A DNA stretch of 9,885 nt from an uncultured Collinsella sp. (GCA_900549555.1 UROO01000072.1:1-9885); one strand, 5' to 3'. Shown: positions 1 through 5,522, numbered from the stretch's first letter. Program-made: numbers and translations. Notes: generated from the sequence alone by a model not told the origin.

Positions 1-49
1 ATCTACACCCTAGAGTTCGTCGGCAGCGTCAGATGTGTATAAGAGACAG
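1..49. other. Nextera sequencing adapter, left end (artefact)
   Basis: This is not genomic DNA. In order it contains the tail of the Illumina P5 oligo (ATCTACAC, 1-8), an 8-base index (CCTAGAGT, 9-16), the Nextera read-1 sequence TCGTCGGCAGCGTC (17-30) and the 19-base Tn5 mosaic end ending in AGAGACAG (31-49). The same unit appears in reverse complement at the other end of the contig. It should be trimmed before any gene calling, because the minus-strand reading frame of the first gene runs straight into it. Confidence 0.98.
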
Positions 50-170
50 ACTCAAGGCAGACTTCACGGATGTCCGCCCCGGCAATCTGCTCTAAGTATT
101 CGGTAATCGTCTCGCGTTCTTCGCCCTTGAGCCACAAGAACGGAAGCACATGGTTGTCATATGCTGCCAT
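50..170 (-). CDS. N-terminal fragment of a probable glycoside hydrolase (cut by contig edge)
   Basis: Only the first 40 codons are present. Translation starts at the ATG complementary to 168-170, preceded by a good ribosome binding site (AGGAG, five bases upstream of the ATG). The peptide begins MAAYDNHVLPFLWLKGEE and continues through a segment ending ADIREVCLE. The pattern 'VLPFLWLxGE...I..I...IR.VCLE' resembles, from memory, the start of large glycoside-hydrolase-like proteins of gut Firmicutes and Actinobacteria, where it opens the catalytic barrel. No catalytic residues are visible, so family and substrate cannot be given. The gene diverges from the AraC-type regulator, and a sugar-hydrolase target would fit that arrangement. 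Beyond position 50 the frame reads adapter, giving the false peptide VSYTHLTLPT. The gene itself is well supported; the family is a moderate guess. Confidence 0.55.
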
Positions 171-286
171 ACCCACTCCTCTAAAACCAACCTTTTAAAT
201 CGATTGAAGTCAGAGTACGTCGTCCGCGCTGCCCTGCTAATATCAAAACCACGGCAGAATATGACTAAATCAACGATGGTGGCGCT
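171..286. promoter_or_regulatory. Divergent intergenic region between hydrolase fragment and AraC-type regulator
   Basis: This 116-base gap separates two start codons facing away from each other, so it must hold promoters for both unless they lie inside genes. It is more AT-rich than the flanking genes, with TTTTAAAT near 193-200 and TAATAT at 238-243. The hydrolase ribosome binding site (reverse complement of ACTCCT, about 175-180) sits at its left edge. I could not pair any -10-like hexamer with a convincing -35 on either strand. AraC-family proteins usually bind direct repeats in such a gap, but I see no clear repeat. Confidence 0.4.
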
Positions 287-1294
287 ATGGATATCGCACG
301 TTTGGACAATCTTTTGCTCGAGCTGACCGACAGCGAGCGCGCTTACTGCGCGGGCGCCCGCTATGACTGGAACGATGTATTTAGACAGGGTCAACAGGCA
401 GATATCGATGGCAGGCATGTCCATAAAATCGGTAACGCGACGTACGCCCTGCACCAAGAAGGTATGCCCGAGGGCCTGTCGATTGTACGCAACTCGCGCT
501 TTAACCCCGTGCCGGAGCATGTGCACGATTATGTCGAAATCAGCTATGTCTATCGCGGTCATGCGCCACAGGTCGTCAACGGCGCACAGCTCACGCTTGC
601 CCAAAACGAGGTGCTCTTGCTCGACGCGGCCTGTCCACATGCCGTGGGCGAGCTCGGCGAGCATGACATTATGCTGAGCATCGTTATCTCGCGGCCGATG
701 TTGCACCGCAGCCTAGAGCAGAGCCTGTCGCCGTCAAGCACCGTCTCGCAGTTCCTCATTAATGCCCTCAATGACGAAACCGACCACCGCGGCCATGTGC
801 ATTTCCGCACGGGCAACAGCCGCCGCGTGCGCCGATACATGCAGGAGATACTGTGCGAGCTTCTGGAGCCGACGGCGGCGAGTCCCCAGACCGTGTCGAG
901 GCTGTTTGAGTTGCTGCTGGTTGAGCTGATGCAAAGCTATGAGACATCGCTGTTGCAGGCGGACATGCCCACGCTGCCTTCGGCGCAGGTCGCGGCTGCC
1001 GTGGGCTACATCGAGCGGCATGCTTGCGATTGCACGCTCAACGACTTAGCCCGCCACCTGCACCTGAGCCCTAACTACGCAAGCGCGCTGCTCAAGCGGC
1101 AGACGGGGCGCACGTTTATGCAACTCGTACAGGAGAGCCGCCTGACACGCGCGGCAACACTGCTCGACGCCGGCTCCACTGCGGAGGCCGCGGCGCGCGA
1201 GGCCGGCTACGCCAACATGAGCTTCTTCTACAAAAAGTTTGCCGAGCACTATGGCTGCACGCCGGCAGCGTATCGCCAGCGTTTGCCCAGATAA
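287..1294 (+). CDS. AraC-family transcriptional regulator with N-terminal cupin sensor
   Basis: The 335-residue protein has the classic two-part AraC layout. Residues about 72-135 form a cupin-like sensor domain; the stretch PEHVHDYVEISYVYRGH holds the H78/H80/E84-type pattern common in sugar-responsive members. Residues about 235-335 are the DNA-binding domain with two helix-turn-helix units: LNDLARHLHLSPNYASALLKR (first 20 residues from L251) and AAREAGYANMSFFYKKFAEH (from about 302), ending in the family signature 'GCTPAAYRQ'. The start at 287 has only a weak ribosome site (GGTGG, 278-282), but the N-terminus is plausible. The gene is divergent from a probable glycoside hydrolase and sits 172 bases upstream of a 6-phospho-beta-glucosidase. 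It most likely controls one or both, as an activator responding to a plant-type sugar. The ligand is unknown. Confidence 0.9.
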   Translation: MDIARLDNLLLELTDSERAYCAGARYDWNDVFRQGQQADIDGRHVHKIGNATYALHQEGMPEGLSIVRNSRFNPVPEHVHDYVEISYVYRGHAPQVVNGAQLTLAQNEVLLLDAACPHAVGELGEHDIMLSIVISRPMLHRSLEQSLSPSSTVSQFLINALNDETDHRGHVHFRTGNSRRVRRYMQEILCELLEPTAASPQTVSRLFELLLVELMQSYETSLLQADMPTLPSAQVAAAVGYIERHACDCTLNDLARHLHLSPNYASALLKRQTGRTFMQLVQESRLTRAATLLDAGSTAEAAAREAGYANMSFFYKKFAEHYGCTPAAYRQRLPR

Positions 1295-1309
1295 AACCGA
1301 CCAAAATAA

Positions 1310-1330
1310 ACCTGTCCCTTTTTGGCAGGT
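1310..1330 (+). repeat. Short hairpin after the AraC gene (weak terminator or repeat element)
   Basis: ACCTG (1310-1314) pairs with CAGGT (1326-1330), with a further CC/GG pair inside and a T-rich loop. It lies 16 bases after the regulator stop codon, where a terminator would be expected, but no T tract follows the stem. The core CCCTTTTTGGCAGG looks like the TTCCTTTTCTGCCGGCAG stretch near 4636-4653, so it may be a degraded copy of a dispersed intergenic repeat. Confidence 0.3.
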
Positions 1331-1405
1331 GTCAGGAAGTATCAGGGGCGGGGTGGCGGCGGGGTGCCGCTGCGAAAAGAAGTGTCGGGTTTGGAGCGCT
1401 AGGAG

Positions 1406-1424
1406 CCGCGCGTCCCGCGCGCGG
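1406..1424 (+). repeat. GC-rich hairpin in the leader of the phospho-beta-glucosidase gene
   Basis: CCGCGCG (1406-1412) and CGCGCGG (1418-1424) form a perfect 7-bp stem with a five-base loop. It ends 42 bases before the start codon of the GH1 gene. No T tract follows, so it is not a standard intrinsic terminator. It could stabilise or pause the leader transcript, or could reflect the high local GC content. Confidence 0.35.
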
Positions 1425-1466
1425 GCGATACTCAGCTCATCGACCCGCGATGCAAAGGAGATGCTC

Positions 1467-2915
1467 ATGGCAAACATCAAGTTCCCCGAGGGTTTCTATT
1501 GGGGTGGCGCCACCGCCGCCAACCAGTTTGAGGGCGCTTGGAACGTGGACGGCCGCGGTCCCTCCGTCGACGACCATTTCTTGGGCGGCAGCTACAAGGA
1601 GCCGCGTCAGATTACGATTGACATCGACCCCAACCGCTTCTACCCCAATCATGACGGTATCGATTTCTACCATCACTACGAGGAGGACATCGCGCTGTTC
1701 GCCGAGATGGGCTTTACCATGTTTCGCATGTCCATCTCCTGGAGCCGTATCTTCCCCAACGGTGACGACGCTGAGCCCAACGAGGCCGGCCTCGCCTTCT
1801 ACGACCGCGTCTTCGACTGCCTGCGCGCTCACAATATCGAGCCGCTCGTGACCCTCTCGCACTACGAGATGCCCTATCACCTGGTCGAGAAATACAACGG
1901 CTGGGCGAGCCGTGAGCTCATCGGCTTCTTTGAGAAGTACTGCCAGACCGTCTTCGATCGCTATCAGGACAAGGTCAAGTTCTGGCTCACCTTCAACGAG
2001 ATCAACTGCGGTACTCAGGACATGGGCAACCTCTTTGAGACCAGCATGATTCAGGGCTTTGAGGGTCCGGCTTCGGCGGTCCAGACCACGCCGCAGGCCC
2101 GTATGCAGGCCCTGCATCACCAGTTTGTCGCCAGCGGCCGCGTCGTGCGCTATGCCCACGAGCATTACCCGCAGTTTAAGATGGGCAACATGGACTGCTT
2201 CATCCTTTCCTATGCCGCCACGTGCGATCCGGCCGACGTGTTCGCCACGCAGCAGGAGATGAATACCATGAACTGGTACTGCTCCGACGTGCAGGTGCGC
2301 GGCAAGTACCCGTTCTATGCCAAGCGCTTCTGGGCCGAGAACGATGTTGAGCTCGCGATGGAGGACGGCGATCTGCAGGATATCGCCGACGGCAAGGTCG
2401 ACTTCTACTCCTTTAGCTATTACATGTCCGGCACCGTGGGCACCCACAAGGATCACGAGATGACCGAGGGCAACATGACCTTTGGCGGCAAGAACCCCTA
2501 TCTGGAGTCCACCGACTGGGGCTGGCAGATCGATCCGCTGGGCCTGCGCATCGCCCTCAACGAGATTTACGCCCGCTACGAGATTCCGCTGATGGTGGTC
2601 GAGAACGGCATGGGCGCTTACGACGAGGTCGAGGAGGACGGCTCCATCCACGACCCGTACCGCATCGCCTACTTGCAGAGCCACATCAAGGCCATGGGCG
2701 AGGCCATTGCCGATGGCGTTGACCTGATTGCCTACACCTGGTGGGGTCCCATCGACCTGGTTTCCGCCGGCACGGGCGAGATGCGCAAGCGCTACGGCTT
2801 CATCCACGTCGATAAGTACGACGACGGCACCGGTACCTATGAGCGCCGCCGCAAGGACAGCTTCTTCGCATACCAGAAGATCATCAAGTCCAACGGCACC
2901 GAGGGTCTGGCTTAA
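1467..2915 (+). CDS. 6-phospho-beta-glucosidase, glycoside hydrolase family 1
   Basis: This 482-residue cytoplasmic enzyme hydrolyses 6-phosphorylated beta-glucosides, such as cellobiose-6-phosphate or aryl-glucoside phosphates delivered by a PTS, to glucose-6-phosphate and an aglycone or sugar. The family 1 N-terminal signature FYWGGATAANQFEG is at residues 10-23. The acid/base glutamate is E178 in TFNEIN and the nucleophile is E379 in VVENG. The C-terminal run SAGTGEMRKRYGF (S433, K441, Y443) is the phosphate-binding pattern that separates phospho-glucosidases from plain beta-glucosidases. Length is normal for the family. The frame is open back to 1239 inside the regulator gene, but the ATG at 1467 is chosen because AAAGGAG lies six bases upstream and the peptide then starts as homologues do (MANIKFPEGF). 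No signal peptide is present. A PTS EIIA gene follows. The exact symbol (bglA, bglB, ascB type) cannot be settled. Confidence 0.93.
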   Translation: MANIKFPEGFYWGGATAANQFEGAWNVDGRGPSVDDHFLGGSYKEPRQITIDIDPNRFYPNHDGIDFYHHYEEDIALFAEMGFTMFRMSISWSRIFPNGDDAEPNEAGLAFYDRVFDCLRAHNIEPLVTLSHYEMPYHLVEKYNGWASRELIGFFEKYCQTVFDRYQDKVKFWLTFNEINCGTQDMGNLFETSMIQGFEGPASAVQTTPQARMQALHHQFVASGRVVRYAHEHYPQFKMGNMDCFILSYAATCDPADVFATQQEMNTMNWYCSDVQVRGKYPFYAKRFWAENDVELAMEDGDLQDIADGKVDFYSFSYYMSGTVGTHKDHEMTEGNMTFGGKNPYLESTDWGWQIDPLGLRIALNEIYARYEIPLMVVENGMGAYDEVEEDGSIHDPYRIAYLQSHIKAMGEAIADGVDLIAYTWWGPIDLVSAGTGEMRKRYGFIHVDKYDDGTGTYERRRKDSFFAYQKIIKSNGTEGLA

Positions 2916-2962
2916 TCGACAATATGAGTGCCACTGGTAAAAGGTTTTGGGAGGGGCTTGGA

Positions 2963-2983
2963 AGGGCTTGCGATTCGAGCCCT
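2963..2983 (+). terminator. Hairpin between the glucosidase and EIIA genes, possible weak terminator
   Basis: AGGGCTTG (2963-2970) pairs with CGAGCCCT (2976-2983) over 8 bp, with one G-U pair and a CGATT loop. It lies 48 bases after the glucosidase stop and just upstream of the EIIA promoter, the normal place for a terminator. The downstream stretch (TTAGCAATTTGATCATTT) is T-rich but not a clean T run, so termination would be partial. GGGCTTG also occurs ten bases earlier (2954-2960) as a direct repeat. Confidence 0.4.
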
Positions 2984-2987
2984 CACC

Positions 2988-3016
2988 TTAGCAATTTGAT
3001 CATTTGGCACTATAAT
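2988..3016 (+). promoter_or_regulatory. Sigma70-type promoter for the EIIA gene
   Basis: A perfect -10 hexamer TATAAT (3011-3016) stands 17 bases downstream of TTAGCA (2988-2993), which matches the -35 consensus TTGACA at four of six positions. The start codon of the EIIA gene is 50 bases beyond the -10, with GAGGAG (3053-3058) seven bases before the ATG. This suggests that the EIIA gene is transcribed on its own, not only by read-through from the glucosidase. Confidence 0.65.
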
Positions 3017-3065
3017 CACCATAGGCATGCGCATAACGTTGCGCTTAATCAAGAGGAGAAAACAT

Positions 3066-3602
3066 ATGGGTCTGTTTGACATGTTTAAGAAGAAGGCTGA
3101 GCCCGCGGCAGCTGCTGCTCCGGCCTCCATCTCTGCTTCTGCTGGCGCCGACGTGCTGTGCTCGCCTGTCAAGGGCAAGGTCATCAAGATGGCCGACGTG
3201 CCCGATCCCGTCTTTGGTGGCGAGGTTCTGGGCAAGGGTTGCGCTGTGTGGCCCGAGGACGACCTGGTCTACGCTCCCTGCGACGGCAAGGTGACCGTCA
3301 CCATGGGTCACGCCGTGGGCCTGCAGTCCGATAGCGGCATCGAGGTTCTGGTGCATGTTGGCGTCGATACCGTCAACATGAACGGTGATGGCTTCGAGGG
3401 CTTCGTCAAGGCCGACGACGTCGTGAAGGCCGGCCAGCCCATACTCAAGATCGACCGCGCCAAGATCGCTGCCGCCGGTTACAAGGACTGCGTCGTCGTG
3501 GCCGTGTCCAACACCGCCGAGTTTGCCGACGTCGAGCTCGCCGTCGAGGCCGAGTCTGCCGTCGCCGCCGGTGACGCCATCGTTAAGGTCGTCCGCAAGT
3601 AG
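3066..3602 (+). CDS. crr: PTS glucose-type EIIA component (free-standing)
   Basis: This 178-residue soluble phosphocarrier takes a phosphoryl group from HPr and passes it to EIIB domains of sugar transporters. Residues 31-150 match the EIIA-Glc fold: CSPVKGKVIKMADVPDPVFGG near the start, GHAVGLQSDSG with the supporting histidine H82, and EVLVHVGVDTV with the phosphorylated histidine H97. The N-terminus MGLFDMFKKK is very like the membrane-touching amphipathic helix of enterobacterial EIIA-Glc. It is joined to the core by an Ala/Pro/Ser linker (about residues 11-28). The ATG at 3066 is preferred over in-frame upstream codons from 3027 because of the SD sequence GAGGAG and this conserved start. 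The partner EIIBC is not in the window. The neighbouring phospho-beta-glucosidase suggests a beta-glucoside or glucose system. The symbol crr is by similarity; it could equally be annotated ptsG-type EIIA. Confidence 0.92.
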   Translation: MGLFDMFKKKAEPAAAAAPASISASAGADVLCSPVKGKVIKMADVPDPVFGGEVLGKGCAVWPEDDLVYAPCDGKVTVTMGHAVGLQSDSGIEVLVHVGVDTVNMNGDGFEGFVKADDVVKAGQPILKIDRAKIAAAGYKDCVVVAVSNTAEFADVELAVEAESAVAAGDAIVKVVRK

Positions 3603-3627
3603 CCTGCGGCAACATAAGGATGTGCAA

Positions 3628-3658
3628 GGGTGGTCGGGTTATCCGGCCGCCCTTTTTT
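3628..3658 (+). terminator. Rho-independent terminator after the EIIA gene
   Basis: GGGTGGTCGG (3628-3637) pairs with CCGGCCGCCC (3643-3652) over 10 bp including two G-U pairs, with a five-base loop and an immediate run of six T (3653-3658). It lies 26 bases after the stop codon. This is a textbook intrinsic terminator and ends the EIIA transcript before the lipoprotein gene. Confidence 0.92.
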
Positions 3659-3792
3659 AATAGACTGAGCAGGCGCATTTTATTGCAGGGGGCTTGCTTT
3701 ACGGGCCATTCGTTCGTCAAATTGAGCCGTCCGCGCTTTTGCGACGTAGGGGTCTGGACGGAGCCGCTAATATGGACTTGCTGTTACGACGT

Positions 3793-3815
3793 GCGCTGCG
3801 CGGGGAACGCAGCGC
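3793..3815 (+). promoter_or_regulatory. Stem-loop in the leader of the lipoprotein gene
   Basis: GCGCTGCG (3793-3800) and CGCAGCGC (3808-3815) form a perfect 8-bp stem around a seven-base loop. It ends nine bases before the ribosome binding site GGAGGA (3825-3830) of the lipoprotein gene. In this position it could affect transcript stability or translation, or form part of a regulatory leader. No T tract follows, so it is not a terminator. The preceding 130 bases after the EIIA terminator hold no gene I can support; TAATAT at 3768-3773 is a possible -10 but has no good -35. Confidence 0.45.
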
Positions 3816-3835
3816 CGCTTGTTTGGAGGAATGTC

Positions 3836-4393
3836 ATGAAAAAGAAGCTGCTGCTTGCGCCCCTGATGGCTGCCCTGGTCGCGTGCGTGGTTTTGCTTTC
3901 CGGCTGCGGGGGGCCTTCGGTGGAAGAGCTCATCACTAACGACCTTACGAGCCAGTTTGACGAGATCAAGAACGGCGGCGATGATTTCCTCTCCGGTCTG
4001 GAAGAGGCTTCGGGCGACGAGTTTGAGCAACTGGGCATCGATCCCAAGGAGTACGCCAAGAGCTATCTCGAGGGCTTTGATTACAAGATCGGCGATGTGA
4101 CGGTCGATGAGGACAAGGGCACTGCGACCGCCGAGGTTACCATCACCTGCAAGTCCATGAATAAGATCGTCGAAGATTTCGCCACCCAGTATCAGGAGAA
4201 GGTCACCGCACTCGATACGATGCCTTCCGAGGATGACCTGTACAAGATGGCCGGCCAGGTCATGGTCGACGTGACCAAGGCCGCTAAGACCAAGGACACC
4301 AAGGTCACCTTTAAATATTCCGCCAACGAGGATAACGAGTGGTCTGCCGACGATTCCGCAACCACCGAGATGATGAATGCGATGATGAGCTAA
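3836..4393 (+). CDS. Secreted lipoprotein of unknown function
   Basis: The 185-residue protein starts with a lipoprotein signal peptide: MKKK, a hydrophobic stretch (residues 5-22) and the lipobox L21-S22-G23-C24. After cleavage C24 would be lipidated and anchor the protein outside the membrane. The mature part is acidic. It has a helical N-terminal half (about residues 28-82) followed by strand-like VTVDEDKGTATAEVTITCKS (89-108) and, after another helix, TKVTFKYSANEDNEWSAD (155-172). This helix-then-sheet pattern resembles the small NTF2-like DUF4878/DUF5105 lipoproteins of gut Actinobacteria and Firmicutes, but the match is from memory. GGAGGA lies five bases before the ATG, which fixes the start although the frame stays open upstream. 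It is a single-gene unit between an upstream terminator and a downstream hairpin. A binding or envelope role is likely; no catalytic motif is seen. Confidence 0.85.
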   Translation: MKKKLLLAPLMAALVACVVLLSGCGGPSVEELITNDLTSQFDEIKNGGDDFLSGLEEASGDEFEQLGIDPKEYAKSYLEGFDYKIGDVTVDEDKGTATAEVTITCKSMNKIVEDFATQYQEKVTALDTMPSEDDLYKMAGQVMVDVTKAAKTKDTKVTFKYSANEDNEWSADDSATTEMMNAMMS

Positions 4394-4396
4394 CTA

Positions 4397-4423
4397 GTTA
4401 CGCGGTTCTACGAACCGCGTAAC
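4397..4423. terminator. Perfect 12-bp hairpin after the lipoprotein gene
   Basis: GTTACGCGGTTC (4397-4408) and GAACCGCGTAAC (4412-4423) form a perfect 12-bp stem with a three-base TAC loop, beginning three bases after the stop codon. Position and stability suggest transcript termination or 3'-end protection. However, the following bases (GACTCGACG) contain no T run, so it is not a classic intrinsic terminator. It may belong to a dispersed hairpin family used as gene ends in this genus; that is inference. Confidence 0.6.
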
Positions 4424-4439
4424 GACTCGACGCTGCAAA

Positions 4440-4532
4440 CCCGCCAGAGCGGCAATCTGCCTTTCAACTTCGGCGGCATGACCAGAAGGTCAATGCCGCC
4501 TTGTTTCAAGGCACCTTGCTCGCTCTGGCGGG
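4440..4532. repeat. Long imperfect hairpin (93 bases), structured RNA or palindromic element
   Basis: The sequence folds back on itself along its whole length. CCCGCCAGAGCG (4440-4451) pairs with CGCTCTGGCGGG (4521-4532). After a one-base bulge, GCAA (4452-4455) pairs with TTGC (4516-4519). Further in, TGCCTT (4458-4463) pairs with AAGGCA (4508-4513), AAC with GTT (4466-4468 and 4503-4505), GGCGGCAT (4472-4479) with ATGCCGCC (4493-4500) and GACC (4480-4483) with GGTC (4488-4491). The loop is AGAA. Small symmetric internal loops separate the helices. No protein gene fits here. It could be a small RNA, a REP-type or MITE-like palindrome, or a convergent 3' end. Confidence 0.65.
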
Positions 4533-4730
4533 CTTTCGCTGTCGTTGCCAAAACAACGGCGTTCCCTTGGCTGGCTTAAAGTGGCACTTGTGCCTGTGGC
4601 GTTGCCATCGCTGTCGAAGGCGGCACTTGGGGACGTTCCTTTTCTGCCGGCAGTCGGGGACATTTCTTTGTTGCGGGGGCAGCTAAAAGAGCCCCGTCCC
4701 ACATTAGCTACCCGTGGAAGGGATGTGCGG
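4533..4730. repeat. Non-coding convergent region with short repeats and GGGGAC motifs
   Basis: I see no credible gene in this stretch. It holds several short dyads: CGTTG/CAACG (4543-4558), GGCAC/GTGCC around 4583-4594, and GGGGC/GCCCC (4676-4680 and 4691-4695), the last a possible weak end signal for the minus-strand phosphatase transcript. GGGGAC occurs twice in direct orientation (4629-4634 and 4656-4661), flanking TTCCTTTTCTGCCGGCAG. GGCACTTG also occurs twice (4583 and 4622). The stretch looks like an intergenic repeat of the type common in this bacterial group, which is recall rather than a search result. Confidence 0.45.
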
Positions 4731-5399
4731 TTACTCGCCCAGTACCAGCGCCGTGAGCTCTGCCTGGGTGTCCACCACGTAGTCGGCGCCGGCGGCTTCC
4801 AGCTCTGCGCGGCCGCGGAAGCCCCAGCTGACGCCCGCGCTCTTAAGGCCGGCGTTGTGACCGGTCAGGATATCGACATTGGAATCGCCCACATAGAGCG
4901 TGGTTGCCGGATTGGCGCCCAGCTCCTCCATCACATGCAGCGTGACGGGTGCTTCGGGCTTGGGCGGAAACGCATCGACACGGCCCTGTACCAGCGCAAA
5001 GCGCTCGGGACCAAAATACTTCTCGATAAGCGGAGCCGCCGAGACGTGGTCCTTGTTAGTGAGCACGGCTAGCTGCACACCCGCGGCGCGCAGGCGGTCG
5101 AGCATCTCGATCGTGCCGGCATAGGGGGCGGTGTGGTCCTCCTTGTGCTCGCCGTAGTAAGCCCTAAACTCGGCAAGCGTCTGCTCAAACATACGGCTGT
5201 CGCCTGCATACTCGGCAGGCATAAAACGCTCAACCAGCTTGAGCATGCCGTTTCCCACCTTGTAGCGGTACTCGTCGACGGCAAACGTGGGCCAGCCGTG
5301 CGTCTCGCAGGTATGGTTGCCGGCGGCCGCCAGGTCCTCGAGCGTGTTGAGGATGGTGCCGTCCAGGTCAAAGATCACATGGGAAAAAGCTGCTGCCAT
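4731..5399 (-). CDS. HAD-family phosphatase, phosphoglycolate phosphatase-like
   Basis: The 222-residue enzyme is a haloacid dehalogenase-superfamily phosphatase. Motif I is DLDGTILNT with the nucleophile D11 and acid D13. Motif II is the threonine T114 in AVLTNKD, motif III the lysine K148 in PPKPEA, and motif IV the acidic pair D172/D176 in VGDSNVDI. Residues about 20-90 form the helical cap between motifs I and II, as in the Gph/PGMB-type subfamily. The start at 5399 is chosen because GGGAG lies five bases upstream and MAAAFSHVIFDLDGT is a typical N-terminus; a frame extension to 5492 lacks these. The gene follows hypE after about 123 bases on the same strand. TATTAT (minus strand, 5434-5439) could be its own -10, but I find no good -35. 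The substrate is not determinable; phosphoglycolate and small sugar phosphates are the usual options. Confidence 0.88.
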   Translation of the reverse strand: MAAAFSHVIFDLDGTILNTLEDLAAAGNHTCETHGWPTFAVDEYRYKVGNGMLKLVERFMPAEYAGDSRMFEQTLAEFRAYYGEHKEDHTAPYAGTIEMLDRLRAAGVQLAVLTNKDHVSAAPLIEKYFGPERFALVQGRVDAFPPKPEAPVTLHVMEELGANPATTLYVGDSNVDILTGHNAGLKSAGVSWGFRGRAELEAAGADYVVDTQAELTALVLGE

Positions 5400-5522
5400 G
5401 AAAGCTCCCGTCATTGGATTTAAAACGCACCTCATAATACTGGGCTTCCGCGTTGGGCGTGCTTGGAATCTGAACATCTCCAGGGATACCAAGCCGCATC
5501 GCGCCGACCGTGCGGTTCCGCC

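Noticed and set aside
92..706. 204-residue minus-strand frame at the left end
   Set aside because: It is antisense to the AraC cupin region and overlaps the better supported hydrolase start in another frame.
1340..1400. BglG/LicT-type antiterminator site before the phospho-glucosidase
   Set aside because: CTGCGAAAAG superficially recalls the antiterminator consensus, but the paired arms and flanks do not match and no antiterminator gene is present.
1239..1466. 76-codon N-terminal extension of the GH1 protein overlapping the AraC gene
   Set aside because: GH1 homologues start at the MANIKFPEGF position, where there is a strong ribosome binding site; the extension is Arg/Cys-rich out-of-frame regulator sequence plus intergenic DNA.
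1437..2807. 456-residue open frame on the minus strand
   Set aside because: It lies antisense to the GH1 gene, has low-complexity Val/His/Gly-rich composition typical of GC-biased shadow frames, and has no family motif.
4440..4532. Retron or CRISPR-like structured RNA
   Set aside because: No reverse transcriptase, Cas gene or regular repeat-spacer series is nearby; it is kept only as an unexplained hairpin.
4545..5072. 175-residue plus-strand frame across the convergent zone
   Set aside because: Most of it is antisense to the HAD gene; the rest lies in repeat-like DNA, with no ribosome site or recognisable domain.
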